Shown here: positions 1 to 9,021 of the stretch, piece after piece
How positions within the stretch are numbered: position 1 is the first letter of the stretch
Layout of the letters: every line of letters starts with the position of its first letter
From: an uncultured Bacteroidota bacterium
GTDB lineage: Bacteria > Bacteroidota > Bacteroidia > Bacteroidales > 4484-276
NCBI GenBank assembly: GCA_903944895.1
Contig: CAJATL010000052.1
Location: 1 to 64,000 of the forward strand
Reading direction: 5' to 3'
DNA: 64,000 nt
Translations under genes and position numbers: made by a program
The notes under the pieces: model-generated
Told to the model about the DNA's origin: nothing
The model's input: the letters and a program-made list of their open reading frames with translations, nothing else
The model's database searches: none

Positions 1-1
1 C

Positions 2-736
2 ATTTTGGTAGCCGACGGTATTGTGAGCGCCTCAGGCTATGAGCCTAACAAACCTTTCGACATTGCCGTTTATCCGATGGGTCGCGAAACAGCAAATATG
101 TCCGATAAAACCGATGTTCTCGTGCATCATGGTTCAACCGACGCGCCAACTGTAGATGTTGTTGAAGTTTTGGAAGGTGCGGGCACCATTGTAAACGACA
201 TCGCTTACGGGCAATTTGCAGGTTATCTTGAACTCACAACCAGCAACTATCAACTCGAAATTCGTGATGAAACCGGCGAGATTACCGTAGCAACGTTTAA
301 TGCCCAATTAGCCGACCTTGCACTTCAGGGCAAAGCATTGGCAGTGATTGCTTCAGGATTCCTCAACCCTGCAAATAACAGTAACGGAGCGGCATTCGGA
401 CTTTATGCAGTTCTCCCTACAGGAGGTCCGTTTATCGAACTTGGCAACACATCTTCCGTGGAAGAAAACATAATTATCACCGAAAGTATCTCAACCTATC
501 CCAACCCGGCAACTGACCAGCTTAATGTTGCATTTTCGCTCAAAAAAGCGGCTGAAGTAAATTACAGTGTATTTACAGCAAGCGGAAAAATGGTAAGGAG
601 CGGAAATTCAGGATTTCTTAACGAGACCAATCAGAATCTCAGCATCAATGTTGCTGACCTTCCAACAGGACTGTATATCGTAACATTAAATTCAGAAAAC
701 TCGCAGGCTGCCGCAAAAGTGCAGATTATTAAATAG
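2..736 (+). CDS. DUF4397-like secreted protein with T9SS tail, 5' end cut by window edge
   Basis: The reading frame is open from the first complete codon, so the true start lies left of the window. The visible N-terminal part (GSTDAPTVDVVEV and following) reads as a DUF4397 beta-sandwich repeat, in which a short motif ending in DAPxVDV recurs. The last 80 or so residues start at YPNPATDQLNV and have the layout of a type A T9SS C-terminal domain: PNP motif, LPTGLYIVTL, then a short basic end. Such tails direct export across the outer membrane and are usually removed. The function of the mature protein is unknown; DUF4397 proteins are surface or extracellular. Confident for the T9SS tail, fairly confident for DUF4397. 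Confidence 0.8.
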   Translation: MLVADGIVSASGYEPNKPFDIAVYPMGRETANMSDKTDVLVHHGSTDAPTVDVVEVLEGAGTIVNDIAYGQFAGYLELTTSNYQLEIRDETGEITVATFNAQLADLALQGKALAVIASGFLNPANNSNGAAFGLYAVLPTGGPFIELGNTSSVEENIIITESISTYPNPATDQLNVAFSLKKAAEVNYSVFTASGKMVRSGNSGFLNETNQNLSINVADLPTGLYIVTLNSENSQAAAKVQIIK

Positions 737-762
737 ATTTAGTTGGTTTTTATTATTTTATT

Positions 763-797
763 GGGGCTGCTCTTCGGGGCAGCCTCTGCTTTTTTTA
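763..797 (+). terminator. Rho-independent terminator after the DUF4397 gene
   Basis: The stem GGCTGC/GCAGCC with a short loop is followed by TCTGC and a run of seven T. It lies about 30 bases after the stop codon. Confidence 0.75.
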
Positions 798-1244
798 ACC
801 CTATGCTTCTGTCATTGATATAAAAGCAACAGCTTTTTTCATATCCCCTGGAGAATATGTTGTTCAAATTCATTATCATACAATTTTTTTAAGCTCCGTG
901 GCTCATGAATTTATTATTATTAAACCTAACAACGTTTCAATTAAGGTCAGGTCAGGAAGTCTGAAGTTTTGTTCTGCCTTATTAAGGATTGTGCTGCAAT
1001 TAGCGGCAAAGGCATCAATCCGGCTGTTCTTTCTTTTATAAAAAGAGGCCATGGCAATGTTGCCGAACCAAAACCGTCTGCCTGAAAGCGGACTTATTCT
1101 TTTGCAAGACCGGCTACAAAAGGGCCTGCAAAACAACCAATATTAAGGATTGAAAATGACCAGTCAGAGATTATCCCTGCGACCTTTGCAGTTTTATGCC
1201 GGTTCCATCAGCTTCAGATTTCATGCTTCCTGGCTGCAACAACA
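798..1244. other. Gene-poor stretch with degenerate coding traces
   Basis: No intact gene. On the minus strand short open segments in different frames give hydrophobic membrane-protein-like text (for example ILNIGCFAGPFVAG, about 1110-1190), broken by stops and frame changes. This could be the remains of a transporter, but the family cannot be named. The long minus-strand frame at 903-1136 shows no family features. Confidence 0.35.
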
Positions 1245-1664
1245 TCATAATTTCCCGGAGTTATGATGTTGTGGAAAAACTTCCTGTTCTGACTTTTTTG
1301 CATCTTTACGCTGTTTCACAAAGAAAGCAACTGTGAGAATTATTCCAAGACTATACGCCAAAAAAACATATTTTAAGTACCATGGCGCATATTCAAGGGT
1401 GATGGTTCCACTCATTCCAGCCGTCTTTACAGTTATTAATCCATCACGGCCGAAAACTTCGGCATCACCCTGTTTTACTTTCCAGCCTGCCAGGAAATTT
1501 GAGTTTATCTGGAAAGTCGATGGGTTTGATAAATCGCAGCAAACGACTATTTCACCGGGAATGTAACTCATCATTCCGACATTTCCTGAGCCATCCAAAA
1601 CATATACTTCACCTTTATAGCCAGGGTCATCCGTGCATTTCACCGATGTGTTAAAGTAGAATTA
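1245..1664 (-). pseudogene. C-terminal remnant of a membrane protein (YfhO/glycosyltransferase-like)
   Basis: An open frame of about 135 codons has no credible start: the first possible start is a GTG inside protein-like text and a stop lies a few codons upstream. Its middle (GWKVKQGDAEVF, then GRDGLITV) is followed by TITLEYAPWYLKY, one transmembrane helix (VFLAYSLGIILTVAFFV) and a basic tail. This pattern resembles the extracytoplasmic end and last helix of YfhO-type or related multi-pass glycosyltransferase-like membrane proteins. Only the 3' end is present, so it is probably a fragment of a gene lost by rearrangement. It sits in a row of other gene remnants. The family assignment is tentative; that it is a fragment is better supported. 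Confidence 0.5.
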
Positions 1665-1703
1665 GAAAATATGTTACTGATTTCTGGAATTGTCAAAACT
1701 CAA

Positions 1704-1922
1704 GCAGCCGATAAAAACAATGTCATCAAAAATATGCTGCATACCTTGTGCCAGCTTACTGCCGAAGAATGGGACAAACCTTACAGCCGCGCGAAGGCTG
1801 CCTTCCCGCAGCCATGCAGCAAAGCTGATAAATACTGGCCTCCCGTTACCAAAATTGACGATGCCTTCGGCGACAGGAACCTGGTTTGCACCTGCCAGAG
1901 CTGGCAGCCTGACGCTGTTTAA
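1704..1922 (+). pseudogene. gcvP: gcvP 3'-end remnant, copy A
   Basis: About 72 codons in one frame match the C-terminus of glycine dehydrogenase (decarboxylating), the P protein of the glycine cleavage system. They contain NNVIKN, TAEEWDKPYSR, KAAFP, KYWPPV, IDDAFGDRNLVC and a final short cysteine-containing tail before TAA. The intact enzyme is about 950 residues, so more than 90 percent is missing, and no start or upstream coding sequence remains. The copy is the best preserved of three in this region (others at 6403-6483 and 8869-9000). Copies A and C remain similar past the stop codon into the terminator, so the duplicated unit included 3' flanking DNA. Confidence 0.85.
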
Positions 1923-1942
1923 AGAATTATATAATCTGAAAA

Positions 1943-1977
1943 GAAGGCCTCATGAAAAGTAATCATGGGGCTTTTTT
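1943..1977 (+). terminator. Terminator of gcvP remnant A
   Basis: AAGGCCTCATG pairs imperfectly with CATGGGGCTT around a short A-rich loop, followed by a T run. The same structure follows remnant C at 9022-9056. Confidence 0.65.
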
Positions 1978-1980
1978 CAT

Positions 1981-2175
1981 TTAGTGGGAATTTTCAGGAG
2001 AAATGACTAATTTCAGGTTGGAAGCTTACTGATATCTTGCATAATCAACAAATTCCCCAAAACCATTCAGTGATAAAAAACCATCCTTGGGTGAAAGAAT
2101 CGTGCCATTGGGTGAATACATTTTTTGAAGATTAACTTGAGAGGTTCTTTTGTTTTCAAATTAAACTATCAAAGA
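1981..2175. other. Leader region of the TonB receptor operon with a minus-strand short ORF
   Basis: A 31-codon minus-strand frame at 2026-2121 (beginning MYSPNGTILSP, ending EFVDYARYQ) reads like the C-terminus of a protein rather than random sequence, but the family was not recognised. It is probably another gene remnant. No clear promoter was found before the receptor gene. Confidence 0.3.
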
Positions 2176-4533
2176 ATGAATAAATTTTTTTTGCTTTTCC
2201 TGCTTTTCATAGCCCAAATCACTTTTGCCCAAAACAACAGGCAAAATATCAGAGGTGTTGTTACTGATAAGCTTTCCCAAACTACCCTTCCCGGCGCCAC
2301 GGTTCAAATCTTCAATAAAAACATCATTAAAGGAACAGCAACCGATGAAAAAGGAAATTATGTGCTTTCTGAGGTTTCGCCCGACAGGTATGAAATAAAA
2401 GTTTCATTTATCGGCTACAAAGATGTGCTTGTTCCCAACGTGGTAGTCACTTCCGGAAAAGAAACAATTCTGGATATCGGAATGGAAGAAGATTTTAAAC
2501 TGCTGAATGAAGTAGTGATAACTGCCAACAGCAAAGCCGGAACCATCAATAATTTAGCTCCGGTAAGCGCACGCACCTTTTCGATGGAAGAAGTCAACCG
2601 TTATGCAGGAGGGCGAAGCGACCCGGCACGCCTTGCTGCAAATTTCGCAGGAGTAAGTGCTCCCGACGATTCCAGGAATGATATCGTAATCCGTGGTAAT
2701 TCGCCAGTTGGCGTATTGTGGCGTATTGATGGAATGAATGTTACAAACCCTAACCATTTTGCAACTGTGGGAACTACCGGCGGTGCAGTAAGCGCATTAA
2801 ACACCAATTTGCTGAAAAGTTCCGATTTTCTCACTTCGGCTTTCCCTGCCGAATATGGCAATGCTACAGCCGGAGTTTTCGACCTGGGTTTCAGGAACGG
2901 GAATACGCAAAAACGGGAAACCACCTTGCAGGCAGGCCTGATTACCGGTCTGGAAGCTACTACCGAAGGGCCAATCAGTAAGACAAATGGTTCATCTTAT
3001 CTTGTAGGTTACCGTTATGCACTGGCTGGTGTTGCCCAGGCTGCAGGTATTGATATCGGCACCACAGCTTTACCTTCGTACCAGGATTTGTCGTTTAATG
3101 TGAACAGCGGCAATACAAAAGCAGGCGGGTTTACTTTGTTTGGCATTCTGGCAACAAGCAGCATCAATATCGAAGGGGGAAACTCAGGTTCCTTGTATGG
3201 AGGTGAAGGAGGTGGACATGATTTGAGCAGTCAGATTGGCATTATCGGGTTGAAGCATTTCAAACAGATTAACAGAAAATCTTATTTTAGCTCTAATATA
3301 GGATTAAACTATTCAAATTCAGGGCAAACGGATTATGACGTTGACCGGATGAGCGATTCTGCGTACACAAAATCAGAAACTAAGGTTACCAAAACAGGCT
3401 ATAATTTTGCTACAAGTTATAATTCAAAAATAAGTTCAAGACTGTTTATAAAAGTGGGTATTCAGGATGAACTGATTGGGTTGAACCTTTATTACCAGAC
3501 AAAAGATCAAATCCAGTCGGATTGGAAGCAGATTTGGGATTATGATAGTTACACCAACCTGGCACAGGCTTACGCTCATGCCAAATATAGTTTTAACGAG
3601 AAACTTACCCTCAATGCAGGTGTACATTCCCAACTGTTTTTCCTGAATAATTCTCTATCTGTTGAACCTCGGTTGGGGCTGAAATATGAAATTGATAACA
3701 AAAGCAGCCTTTCGCTGGGCTATGGGCTTCATTCGCAAATGCAACCCATAAATGTTTACTTTTTACAAACACAGCTTGCTGATGGTTCTTACGTTTATAA
3801 CAATGAAAACCTTGATTTTACTAAAAGTCATCATTTCGTTTTAGGGTACGATTTACAACCTTTTGAAAATTGGCGCTTAAAAGCCGAAGTTTATTACCAA
3901 AATCTTTACAATGTGCCGGTAAATACTTTTTTGAGCAGCTACTCCATGCTGAATACAGGTGCTGGTTTTATGACCGATCTGGAAGACAGCCTGGTAAATA
4001 ACGGAACCGGAAGAAATTATGGATTGGAACTGACAATCGAGAAATTTTTCAGCCATGGATATTATGGGTTGTTTACGTCGTCCATTTACAGTTCCAAATA
4101 CATAGGAAGCGATGGAGTGGAACGGAACACGGCATTTAACGGGAAGTATGTTTTCAACATTCTGGGAGGAAAAGAATGGAACGTGGGAAGTGAAAAACGA
4201 AATAAAATCTCAGCCGATATTAAATGTACCAACGCCGGTGGAAGGGCTTACACACCCATTGATCTGGAAGCTTCCAACGCAACTGGCCACGAACAATTAT
4301 CTTCGGACGCCTATTCGGCTTTTTATCCCAATTACTTTCGTTTAGATTTCAAGGTTGGATATACTTTAAACAGCCGGACGAAAAAACTTTCGCAGTCATT
4401 TTCCATTGACCTCCAAAACATCACGAACAACGATAACGTTTTCTCCGAAAGCTATGACGAGAAAAGCCAGTCAATAAGTACAACCTACCAGCTTGGGTTT
4501 TTCCCTAATTTTATTTATAAAATTCAGTTTTAG
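2176..4533 (+). CDS. TonB-dependent outer-membrane receptor
   Basis: A protein of 785 residues from the ATG at 2176. An upstream in-frame start at 2125 is less likely, because the signal peptide (KFFLLFLLFIAQITFAQ) begins at 2176. After the signal peptide comes a carboxypeptidase-regulatory-like beta-sandwich (IRGVVTD to about residue 100), then a plug domain (DIVIRGNSPVGVLWRIDG) and a beta-barrel rich in alternating aromatic strands ending in YKIQF, the aromatic end expected of outer-membrane barrels. It imports an unknown ligand with energy from TonB. The gene lies 25 bases before a LytTR-type two-component pair on the same strand, so the receptor may be regulated by, or signal to, that pair. 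No SusD partner is present, so a classical glycan locus is unlikely. Confidence 0.88.
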   Translation: MNKFFLLFLLFIAQITFAQNNRQNIRGVVTDKLSQTTLPGATVQIFNKNIIKGTATDEKGNYVLSEVSPDRYEIKVSFIGYKDVLVPNVVVTSGKETILDIGMEEDFKLLNEVVITANSKAGTINNLAPVSARTFSMEEVNRYAGGRSDPARLAANFAGVSAPDDSRNDIVIRGNSPVGVLWRIDGMNVTNPNHFATVGTTGGAVSALNTNLLKSSDFLTSAFPAEYGNATAGVFDLGFRNGNTQKRETTLQAGLITGLEATTEGPISKTNGSSYLVGYRYALAGVAQAAGIDIGTTALPSYQDLSFNVNSGNTKAGGFTLFGILATSSINIEGGNSGSLYGGEGGGHDLSSQIGIIGLKHFKQINRKSYFSSNIGLNYSNSGQTDYDVDRMSDSAYTKSETKVTKTGYNFATSYNSKISSRLFIKVGIQDELIGLNLYYQTKDQIQSDWKQIWDYDSYTNLAQAYAHAKYSFNEKLTLNAGVHSQLFFLNNSLSVEPRLGLKYEIDNKSSLSLGYGLHSQMQPINVYFLQTQLADGSYVYNNENLDFTKSHHFVLGYDLQPFENWRLKAEVYYQNLYNVPVNTFLSSYSMLNTGAGFMTDLEDSLVNNGTGRNYGLELTIEKFFSHGYYGLFTSSIYSSKYIGSDGVERNTAFNGKYVFNILGGKEWNVGSEKRNKISADIKCTNAGGRAYTPIDLEASNATGHEQLSSDAYSAFYPNYFRLDFKVGYTLNSRTKKLSQSFSIDLQNITNNDNVFSESYDEKSQSISTTYQLGFFPNFIYKIQF

Positions 4534-4558
4534 GTTGCTATGTTTATAATTTTGCCTT

Positions 4559-5629
4559 ATGAAATCACTTTCGTTAGATAATCGGAAAATAGAGGTTTTG
4601 CTTTACGTTGTGGTGTGGGCGCTGGTTTTTTCGGTGCCTTACTTTGGCGAACGCAGTTCCGGGCACATCAACTGGCATGAAGTGACGAAAAACTGGATGC
4701 ATATTCTTGGTTATCTCGCCATTTTTCTCATCAATGTTTATGTTTTTGTGCCGCGCCTGCTCTTAAAAAAGCGCTATTGGTCGTACTTTGCTTTGGTATC
4801 GCTTTTTATTTTCGTTGTGATTTTTCTCAATATTTTCAACGCGCCACCACAAGGCGATTCCGGTGGGGATTTTCCCTCAATCGAAAAAAGAGAAAAGGAC
4901 AGGCCTTCATTTTCGGGAAAACCTCCTTTAATGGCTTTTGCTGATAATCTCATTATTTGCATTCTGATTATTGGCGCGGGTACAACCTTTAAACTGATGG
5001 CGAAATGGCTGAACGAGGAAAAATTGAGAAAAGATATCGAGAAGGAACATCTCAAAACCAACCTGGCATTGCTTCGGCATCAGGTAAGCCCGCATTTTTT
5101 TATGAATACGCTCAACAACATCCATTCGCTCATTGAGATAGATACCGAAAAGGCTCAGGATGCGATTGTCCGGCTTTCGACGCTGATGCGGTATTTGCTG
5201 TATGATGCAGCCCAAAACACCATTGAACTGAAGAAAGAAATCGAATTCATACGCAGTTTTATTTCGTTGATGCAACTCCGTCATTCGGATGAAGTTGTTG
5301 TTACCACGGTTATTCCCGATCAAATTCCGGACCTCAGAATCCCGCCGATGCTTTTTATTTCGTTGCTCGAAAATGCCTTTAAACATGGTGTGAGCTATCC
5401 TTTGGAATCGTATATTCATTTTGAACTCCGGTTTGAGAAAACAGCGCTCCTCTGCATCATCAGAAACAGCAAACATAAAATTGCAGCCGGCTACCAGGGC
5501 GAATATTCGGGCATAGGCCTCGATAACATTAAGGAAAGCCTGAAGTTATTGTATGAAAACGATTTTACGCTGGATATCCGTGATAAAGAAAATGAATTTG
5601 AAGTAAACCTAAAAATTCCGCTTGTATGA
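4559..5629 (+). CDS. LytS/YehU-type sensor histidine kinase
   Basis: A 356-residue inner-membrane sensor. Four hydrophobic helices occupy about residues 13-33, 46-68, 73-92 and 124-147. A coiled linker follows, then the His_kinase domain with the motif HQVSPHFFMNTLNNIHSL; the phosphoacceptor His is about residue 179. The C-terminal ATPase part shows PPMLFISLLENAFKHG (N box) and GIGLDNIKESL (G box). Members of this family phosphorylate LytTR response regulators. The stop overlaps the start of the regulator by four bases (ATGA), so the two are translationally coupled. There is no recognisable extracellular sensor domain, so the stimulus is probably sensed within the membrane or through the receptor encoded upstream. 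Confidence 0.92.
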   Translation: MKSLSLDNRKIEVLLYVVVWALVFSVPYFGERSSGHINWHEVTKNWMHILGYLAIFLINVYVFVPRLLLKKRYWSYFALVSLFIFVVIFLNIFNAPPQGDSGGDFPSIEKREKDRPSFSGKPPLMAFADNLIICILIIGAGTTFKLMAKWLNEEKLRKDIEKEHLKTNLALLRHQVSPHFFMNTLNNIHSLIEIDTEKAQDAIVRLSTLMRYLLYDAAQNTIELKKEIEFIRSFISLMQLRHSDEVVVTTVIPDQIPDLRIPPMLFISLLENAFKHGVSYPLESYIHFELRFEKTALLCIIRNSKHKIAAGYQGEYSGIGLDNIKESLKLLYENDFTLDIRDKENEFEVNLKIPLV

Positions 5630-6342
5630 TAAAATGTGTTGCCATTGATGATGAGCCGCTGGCGGTAAAAAAGATTGCAGGTTATATTGGCAAAATTCCT
5701 TTCCTGGAGCTGGTGGCTGAATGTCGGAGCGCTTCTGAGGCGATGAGTGTGCTCAGCGAAAACGATGTTCAACTCCTGTTTATTGATATTAATATGCCTG
5801 ATATTAGTGGGATGGATTTTGTAAAATCGTTGGCAAACAAGCCATACATCGTTTTTACAACCGCTTATAGCGAATATGCTGTGGAGGGTTTCCAGGTTGA
5901 AGCCGTTGATTATTTGTTAAAGCCCATCAGTTTCAGCAATTTCCTGAAGGCCGCAAACAAAGTTAAGAATCTTATTGATTTATCTTCAACTAGCCAAAAG
6001 GAAAGCCTCAGGGCAACAGCAAATCATTTGTTCGTAAAATCGGAATATAAACTTATCCGCATCGAACTCGACGACATCAAATACATCGAGAGCCAGCACG
6101 AATACATCAAAATTCATTTGATTAACAGTAATCCGGTGATGACACAGGTCAGCCTGAAAAGCATCGGAGAACAACTTCCATCCGACCGGTTTATGCAGGT
6201 TCATCGTTCGTTTATCGTCAATCTTGCCAGGGTTTCGGTTGTCGAACGCAACCGGATTGTATTCGACAACAAAATTTACATCCCGATCAGCGAGCAATAC
6301 AAAGAAAAATTCCAGGAATATATTGATAAGAATTTTGTTTGA
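5626..6342 (+). CDS. LytTR-family response regulator
   Basis: A 238-residue cytoplasmic transcription regulator. The receiver domain (about 1-120) has the acidic pair in AIDDEPLA, the phosphorylatable Asp in LLFIDINMPD (about residue 54), the switch threonine in VFTTAYS, and the lysine in YLLKPI. The C-terminal LytTR DNA-binding domain starts near HLFVKSEYKL and contains IKYIESQHEYIKIHL and FMQVHRSFIVNL. It is cotranscribed with the kinase and forms a complete two-component system with it. The target is probably the upstream receptor gene or other surface genes, which is an inference from position only. Confidence 0.93.
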   Translation: MIKCVAIDDEPLAVKKIAGYIGKIPFLELVAECRSASEAMSVLSENDVQLLFIDINMPDISGMDFVKSLANKPYIVFTTAYSEYAVEGFQVEAVDYLLKPISFSNFLKAANKVKNLIDLSSTSQKESLRATANHLFVKSEYKLIRIELDDIKYIESQHEYIKIHLINSNPVMTQVSLKSIGEQLPSDRFMQVHRSFIVNLARVSVVERNRIVFDNKIYIPISEQYKEKFQEYIDKNFV

Positions 6343-6402
6343 AGTCATCCCAAGGTTATTCCTGCTTTTGATGTTCATTAACGATTCGGAATTTTTCAGA
6401 TA

Positions 6403-6483
6403 ACTAACAAAATTGATGATGCCTTTGGCGACAGAAACCTGGTTTGTATCAGCCAGAGTTGTCAGACCGAAAGCCTGGAATAA
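6403..6483 (+). pseudogene. gcvP: gcvP 3'-end remnant, copy B
   Basis: 26 codons plus stop encode KIDDAFGDRNLVC followed by a diverged tail, the last residues of glycine dehydrogenase. This is the shortest and most diverged of the three gcvP ends. It lies directly after the LytTR regulator and before a bidirectional terminator. Confidence 0.75.
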
Positions 6484-6490
6484 AAAGATT

Positions 6491-6533
6491 AAAAAAAAGA
6501 GGCTGTCTCAAAATCGGGACAGCCTCTTTTTTT
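6491..6533. terminator. Bidirectional terminator between convergent genes
   Basis: A perfect stem, AAGAGGCTGTC with GACAGCCTCTT, is flanked by an A run on the left and a T run on the right, so it can stop transcription on both strands. It separates the (+) LytTR operon from the (-) LruC gene. Confidence 0.9.
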
Positions 6534-6547
6534 AGAGTAATATTGCT

Positions 6548-8056
6548 TTAGTATATTTTGGAATCGTCGCGAAAGCCTGGTTCGTTTGAATACCAATTCG
6601 GATATAAAATACCAGAACTTTCAGCCCACTCGATAAAATGCAGGTAGGCCTCGTTTACCAATGCTTTTTCGATTGGGTAATCAAATCCTTGTAAAATGTT
6701 TATTCCCCAGGGCAAATTATTTGATGTTTTATAATATCTTCCTGCTCCCGGATTGGAATCATCGCTGCCGGTTCCAAAAAGAGCGTCATTAGCCAGGCTT
6801 GTTGGGGCTTTGTCGGCCAGGTGTATTTCTCTTCCACGCTCCTGATTTGATATTATATAAAAATTAAATGAAGAAGAAGGCAATTGGTTGATGGTCACCG
6901 TTCCTCCGGGTGCAGGGTTTCCATCACTGATAAAAACCAAATTCACATCGAGTGTATCATAAGGAACTGTTGGAGCTGATTTGTCAGTATTTATTCCGGT
7001 TCCTGACCCAGGATGAGGCATCACATTAAAAAAATTGTCGAAAACTATACAGTTTGCAAATTGCTGGTTCGACTCAAGTCCGTTGGATTCAAAACCAAAT
7101 ATCGGGGAAACTCCAGTTGAATTACCTGAAGTACTGATTATTTTATCCGGTGTGATATCGTCAAGCTGGAAGGCGAAAGCATTCTGAAAACTTGCTCCTG
7201 AAGCCCTCAAAACAAACTTTCCTAATATCTCAACAACATTATTTTGCGCATTGGTTATGGTATTCAACCTGTAATTTACTACAATATCATTAAAATCATA
7301 ATCCGCCTTGTTTGGCCAGTTATCTTCAAAAGCAAGTGTACCATACTGGCTTACACCAGGATAGTAATTGTTGTAAGCCCGGTAAGGATCATTTGGGTAA
7401 TTATCTTCACTATCGGCAACACCATCATTATCGGCATCCTGAAAAAATGCCAGCGGAGTACAAGCCGGAGGTGATGCCCAGTAAGTTCCCGGAAAAATAA
7501 AATTATCTGAATATGCTCTTTGATTTCCACCGGTACCAATATAACTTACCCAGATTTTGTAGGGTGTTGTCGAATTTTGAATTTCGACAGGTATTGGTGC
7601 TGAAATATCCCTGATGGTTGTAACATTAAATGCCGGGAAATTGTAAGTGTAAAACTGAACTGCAGTACCTTCGCCATACGAAGCACCTGCATCATACGGA
7701 ATGTAGGAAAGAATTATTCCTTTTGCAGAAACTCCATTTCCATTTCCATCGAGACGCGTTTGAAAAGTAATATTTCCGTTTCCGACCAACAACCATGGTG
7801 TTTTTATCCAGCAAGCTGAAAGTGAAAGATTTGTTAACGAATTACTTCTGGTGGAATACGAACCTGTAATTACTAACGATGGATATGAAGCAATACTGGC
7901 ATAACCTGTTGCCCCAAAACCCCAGCAATTTCCTACTTCGATCTCTTTGATTCCTGATTCACAGTCGAGTGTAACCTGAGCCTTTATGTTTGTACCTGCC
8001 ATCATTAAAAATGATATTACTAAAGGCAGGATAAGTGATTTTTTAAAATTTTTCAT
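6548..8056 (-). CDS. LruC-domain secreted protein
   Basis: A 502-residue protein with a signal peptide (KSLILPLVISFLMMAGTNIKAQ). The N-terminal half is a beta-rich domain with four cysteines. About residue 210 a calcium-type spacer, DADNDGVADSEDNYPNDP, leads into the LruC (DUF4842-like) domain with FEDNWPNKADYDFNDIVVNY, followed by LPSSSFNFYI and REIHLADKAPT. LruC domains occur in surface lipoproteins and secreted proteins of Leptospira and Bacteroidetes; their molecular function is not established. No T9SS tail is visible. It is 26 bases downstream of a small lipoprotein gene on the same strand and probably forms a two-gene operon with it. Confidence 0.85.
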   Translation of the reverse strand: MKNFKKSLILPLVISFLMMAGTNIKAQVTLDCESGIKEIEVGNCWGFGATGYASIASYPSLVITGSYSTRSNSLTNLSLSACWIKTPWLLVGNGNITFQTRLDGNGNGVSAKGIILSYIPYDAGASYGEGTAVQFYTYNFPAFNVTTIRDISAPIPVEIQNSTTPYKIWVSYIGTGGNQRAYSDNFIFPGTYWASPPACTPLAFFQDADNDGVADSEDNYPNDPYRAYNNYYPGVSQYGTLAFEDNWPNKADYDFNDIVVNYRLNTITNAQNNVVEILGKFVLRASGASFQNAFAFQLDDITPDKIISTSGNSTGVSPIFGFESNGLESNQQFANCIVFDNFFNVMPHPGSGTGINTDKSAPTVPYDTLDVNLVFISDGNPAPGGTVTINQLPSSSFNFYIISNQERGREIHLADKAPTSLANDALFGTGSDDSNPGAGRYYKTSNNLPWGINILQGFDYPIEKALVNEAYLHFIEWAESSGILYPNWYSNEPGFRDDSKIY

Positions 8057-8082
8057 TTTTCCTGGTGGTTATTGATGATAAA

Positions 8083-8475
8083 TTATTCCTGAATTTGTGG
8101 GATAAAAGAAAAAGTTACCTGATTATTAACTATCGCTACCTGGTATTCCGCGGTTCCATATTTGAGAAGAAGTTGCGTTTCAGTTTTTGGAATGATAACT
8201 TCGATTGTTGCATCAAGATCCATTGCATGAAAACGCTGATGCAAAACTGTACCATCTATTAAACTGATGGATAGTGTAGATTTAATCGGAATGGTGGTTG
8301 GAAGACCTTGAATAGAAATAATTACGTTCTGGCCGGTACTCCAGTTAAAAGTTGAAGGCACCTGAATGTTCTCCAAATTATCATTATCAGGATAAACAGG
8401 GTCGGTGAGGTCCTTTTTACAAGATGCAAAAAAAATCATCAGCGATAAAAGGAAGAATAAATTATATTTTTTCAT
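8083..8475 (-). CDS. Small lipoprotein, partner of the LruC protein
   Basis: A 130-residue protein. The N-terminus is a lipoprotein signal with lipobox FFASCKK (Cys at about 19), so it is anchored to a membrane. The remainder is predicted mostly beta (NWSTGQNVIISIQGLP, TLSISLIDGTVL), compatible with one immunoglobulin-like domain. No catalytic motif was seen. Its close spacing to the LruC gene suggests that both products act together at the cell surface. The family was not recognised. Confidence 0.75.
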   Translation of the reverse strand: MKKYNLFFLLSLMIFFASCKKDLTDPVYPDNDNLENIQVPSTFNWSTGQNVIISIQGLPTTIPIKSTLSISLIDGTVLHQRFHAMDLDATIEVIIPKTETQLLLKYGTAEYQVAIVNNQVTFSFIPQIQE

Positions 8476-8552
8476 ATTTTTAATTTTGTAGATATTTTAC
8501 GAAAATCATGCCAAGGAATTATTAGTGTCGTATTTCATTCAATATCAGATAC

Positions 8553-8863
8553 CTAAGAAATGCTTACAGTTACAGGTTCATGCATTATTGGGAAATAATG
8601 CTCCAGATTGGTAAATATTTCGAAAAATTGAATTCCATTTCGATGAGAAGATAAATCGACATGAAAATCGGAACTTAAGTGTTAATGGACGTCTTTATTT
8701 TCTGAGCCGTAAAGAATACCCAGGTTTGCCTTATTGATATGAACTTCAAAGTGTTCAAGCCAAACCGAAGGACCTTGTGTAAATGAATTTGGAATAAATA
8801 GTTGGATAAAAGTCAATAGAAGAAATTTCTTTCGAATGGTCTTGTAATAAATGACGATTCAAC
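8553..8863 (-). pseudogene. Possible small exported-protein gene broken by an in-frame stop
   Basis: On the minus strand one frame reads as protein across about 100 codons: a basic/hydrophobic start (KKFLLLTFIQLFIPNSFTQ) like a signal peptide, then WLEHFEVHINKANLG, a TAA at 8682-8684, and in the same frame SSDFHVDLSSHRNGIQFFEI up to a TAG at 8553-8555. No good ATG is present. It may be a decayed gene, or chance in AT-rich DNA; the family was not recognised. The rest of 8476-8868 shows nothing else. Confidence 0.35.
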
Positions 8864-8868
8864 AAATC

Positions 8869-9000
8869 TCGCCAAAGCTGCCTTCACGCAACTACAGCAA
8901 AGCTGATAAATACAGACATACCGTTACCAAAATTGACGATGCCTTTGGCAACAGGAATCCGGTTTGCACTTGTCAGAGCTGGCAGCCTGACGCTGTTTAA
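8869..9000 (+). pseudogene. gcvP: gcvP 3'-end remnant, copy C
   Basis: The DNA closely resembles copy A (1786-1922) but carries an in-frame TGA and substitutions such as GNRNPVC for GDRNLVC, so it cannot encode a functional tail. It ends with the same TGACGCTGTTTAAAGAATT as copy A, and the similarity continues into the terminator. It must therefore be a duplication of the same gene end, decayed further. Confidence 0.8.
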
Positions 9001-9021
9001 AGAATTGAACAATCTGAAATG

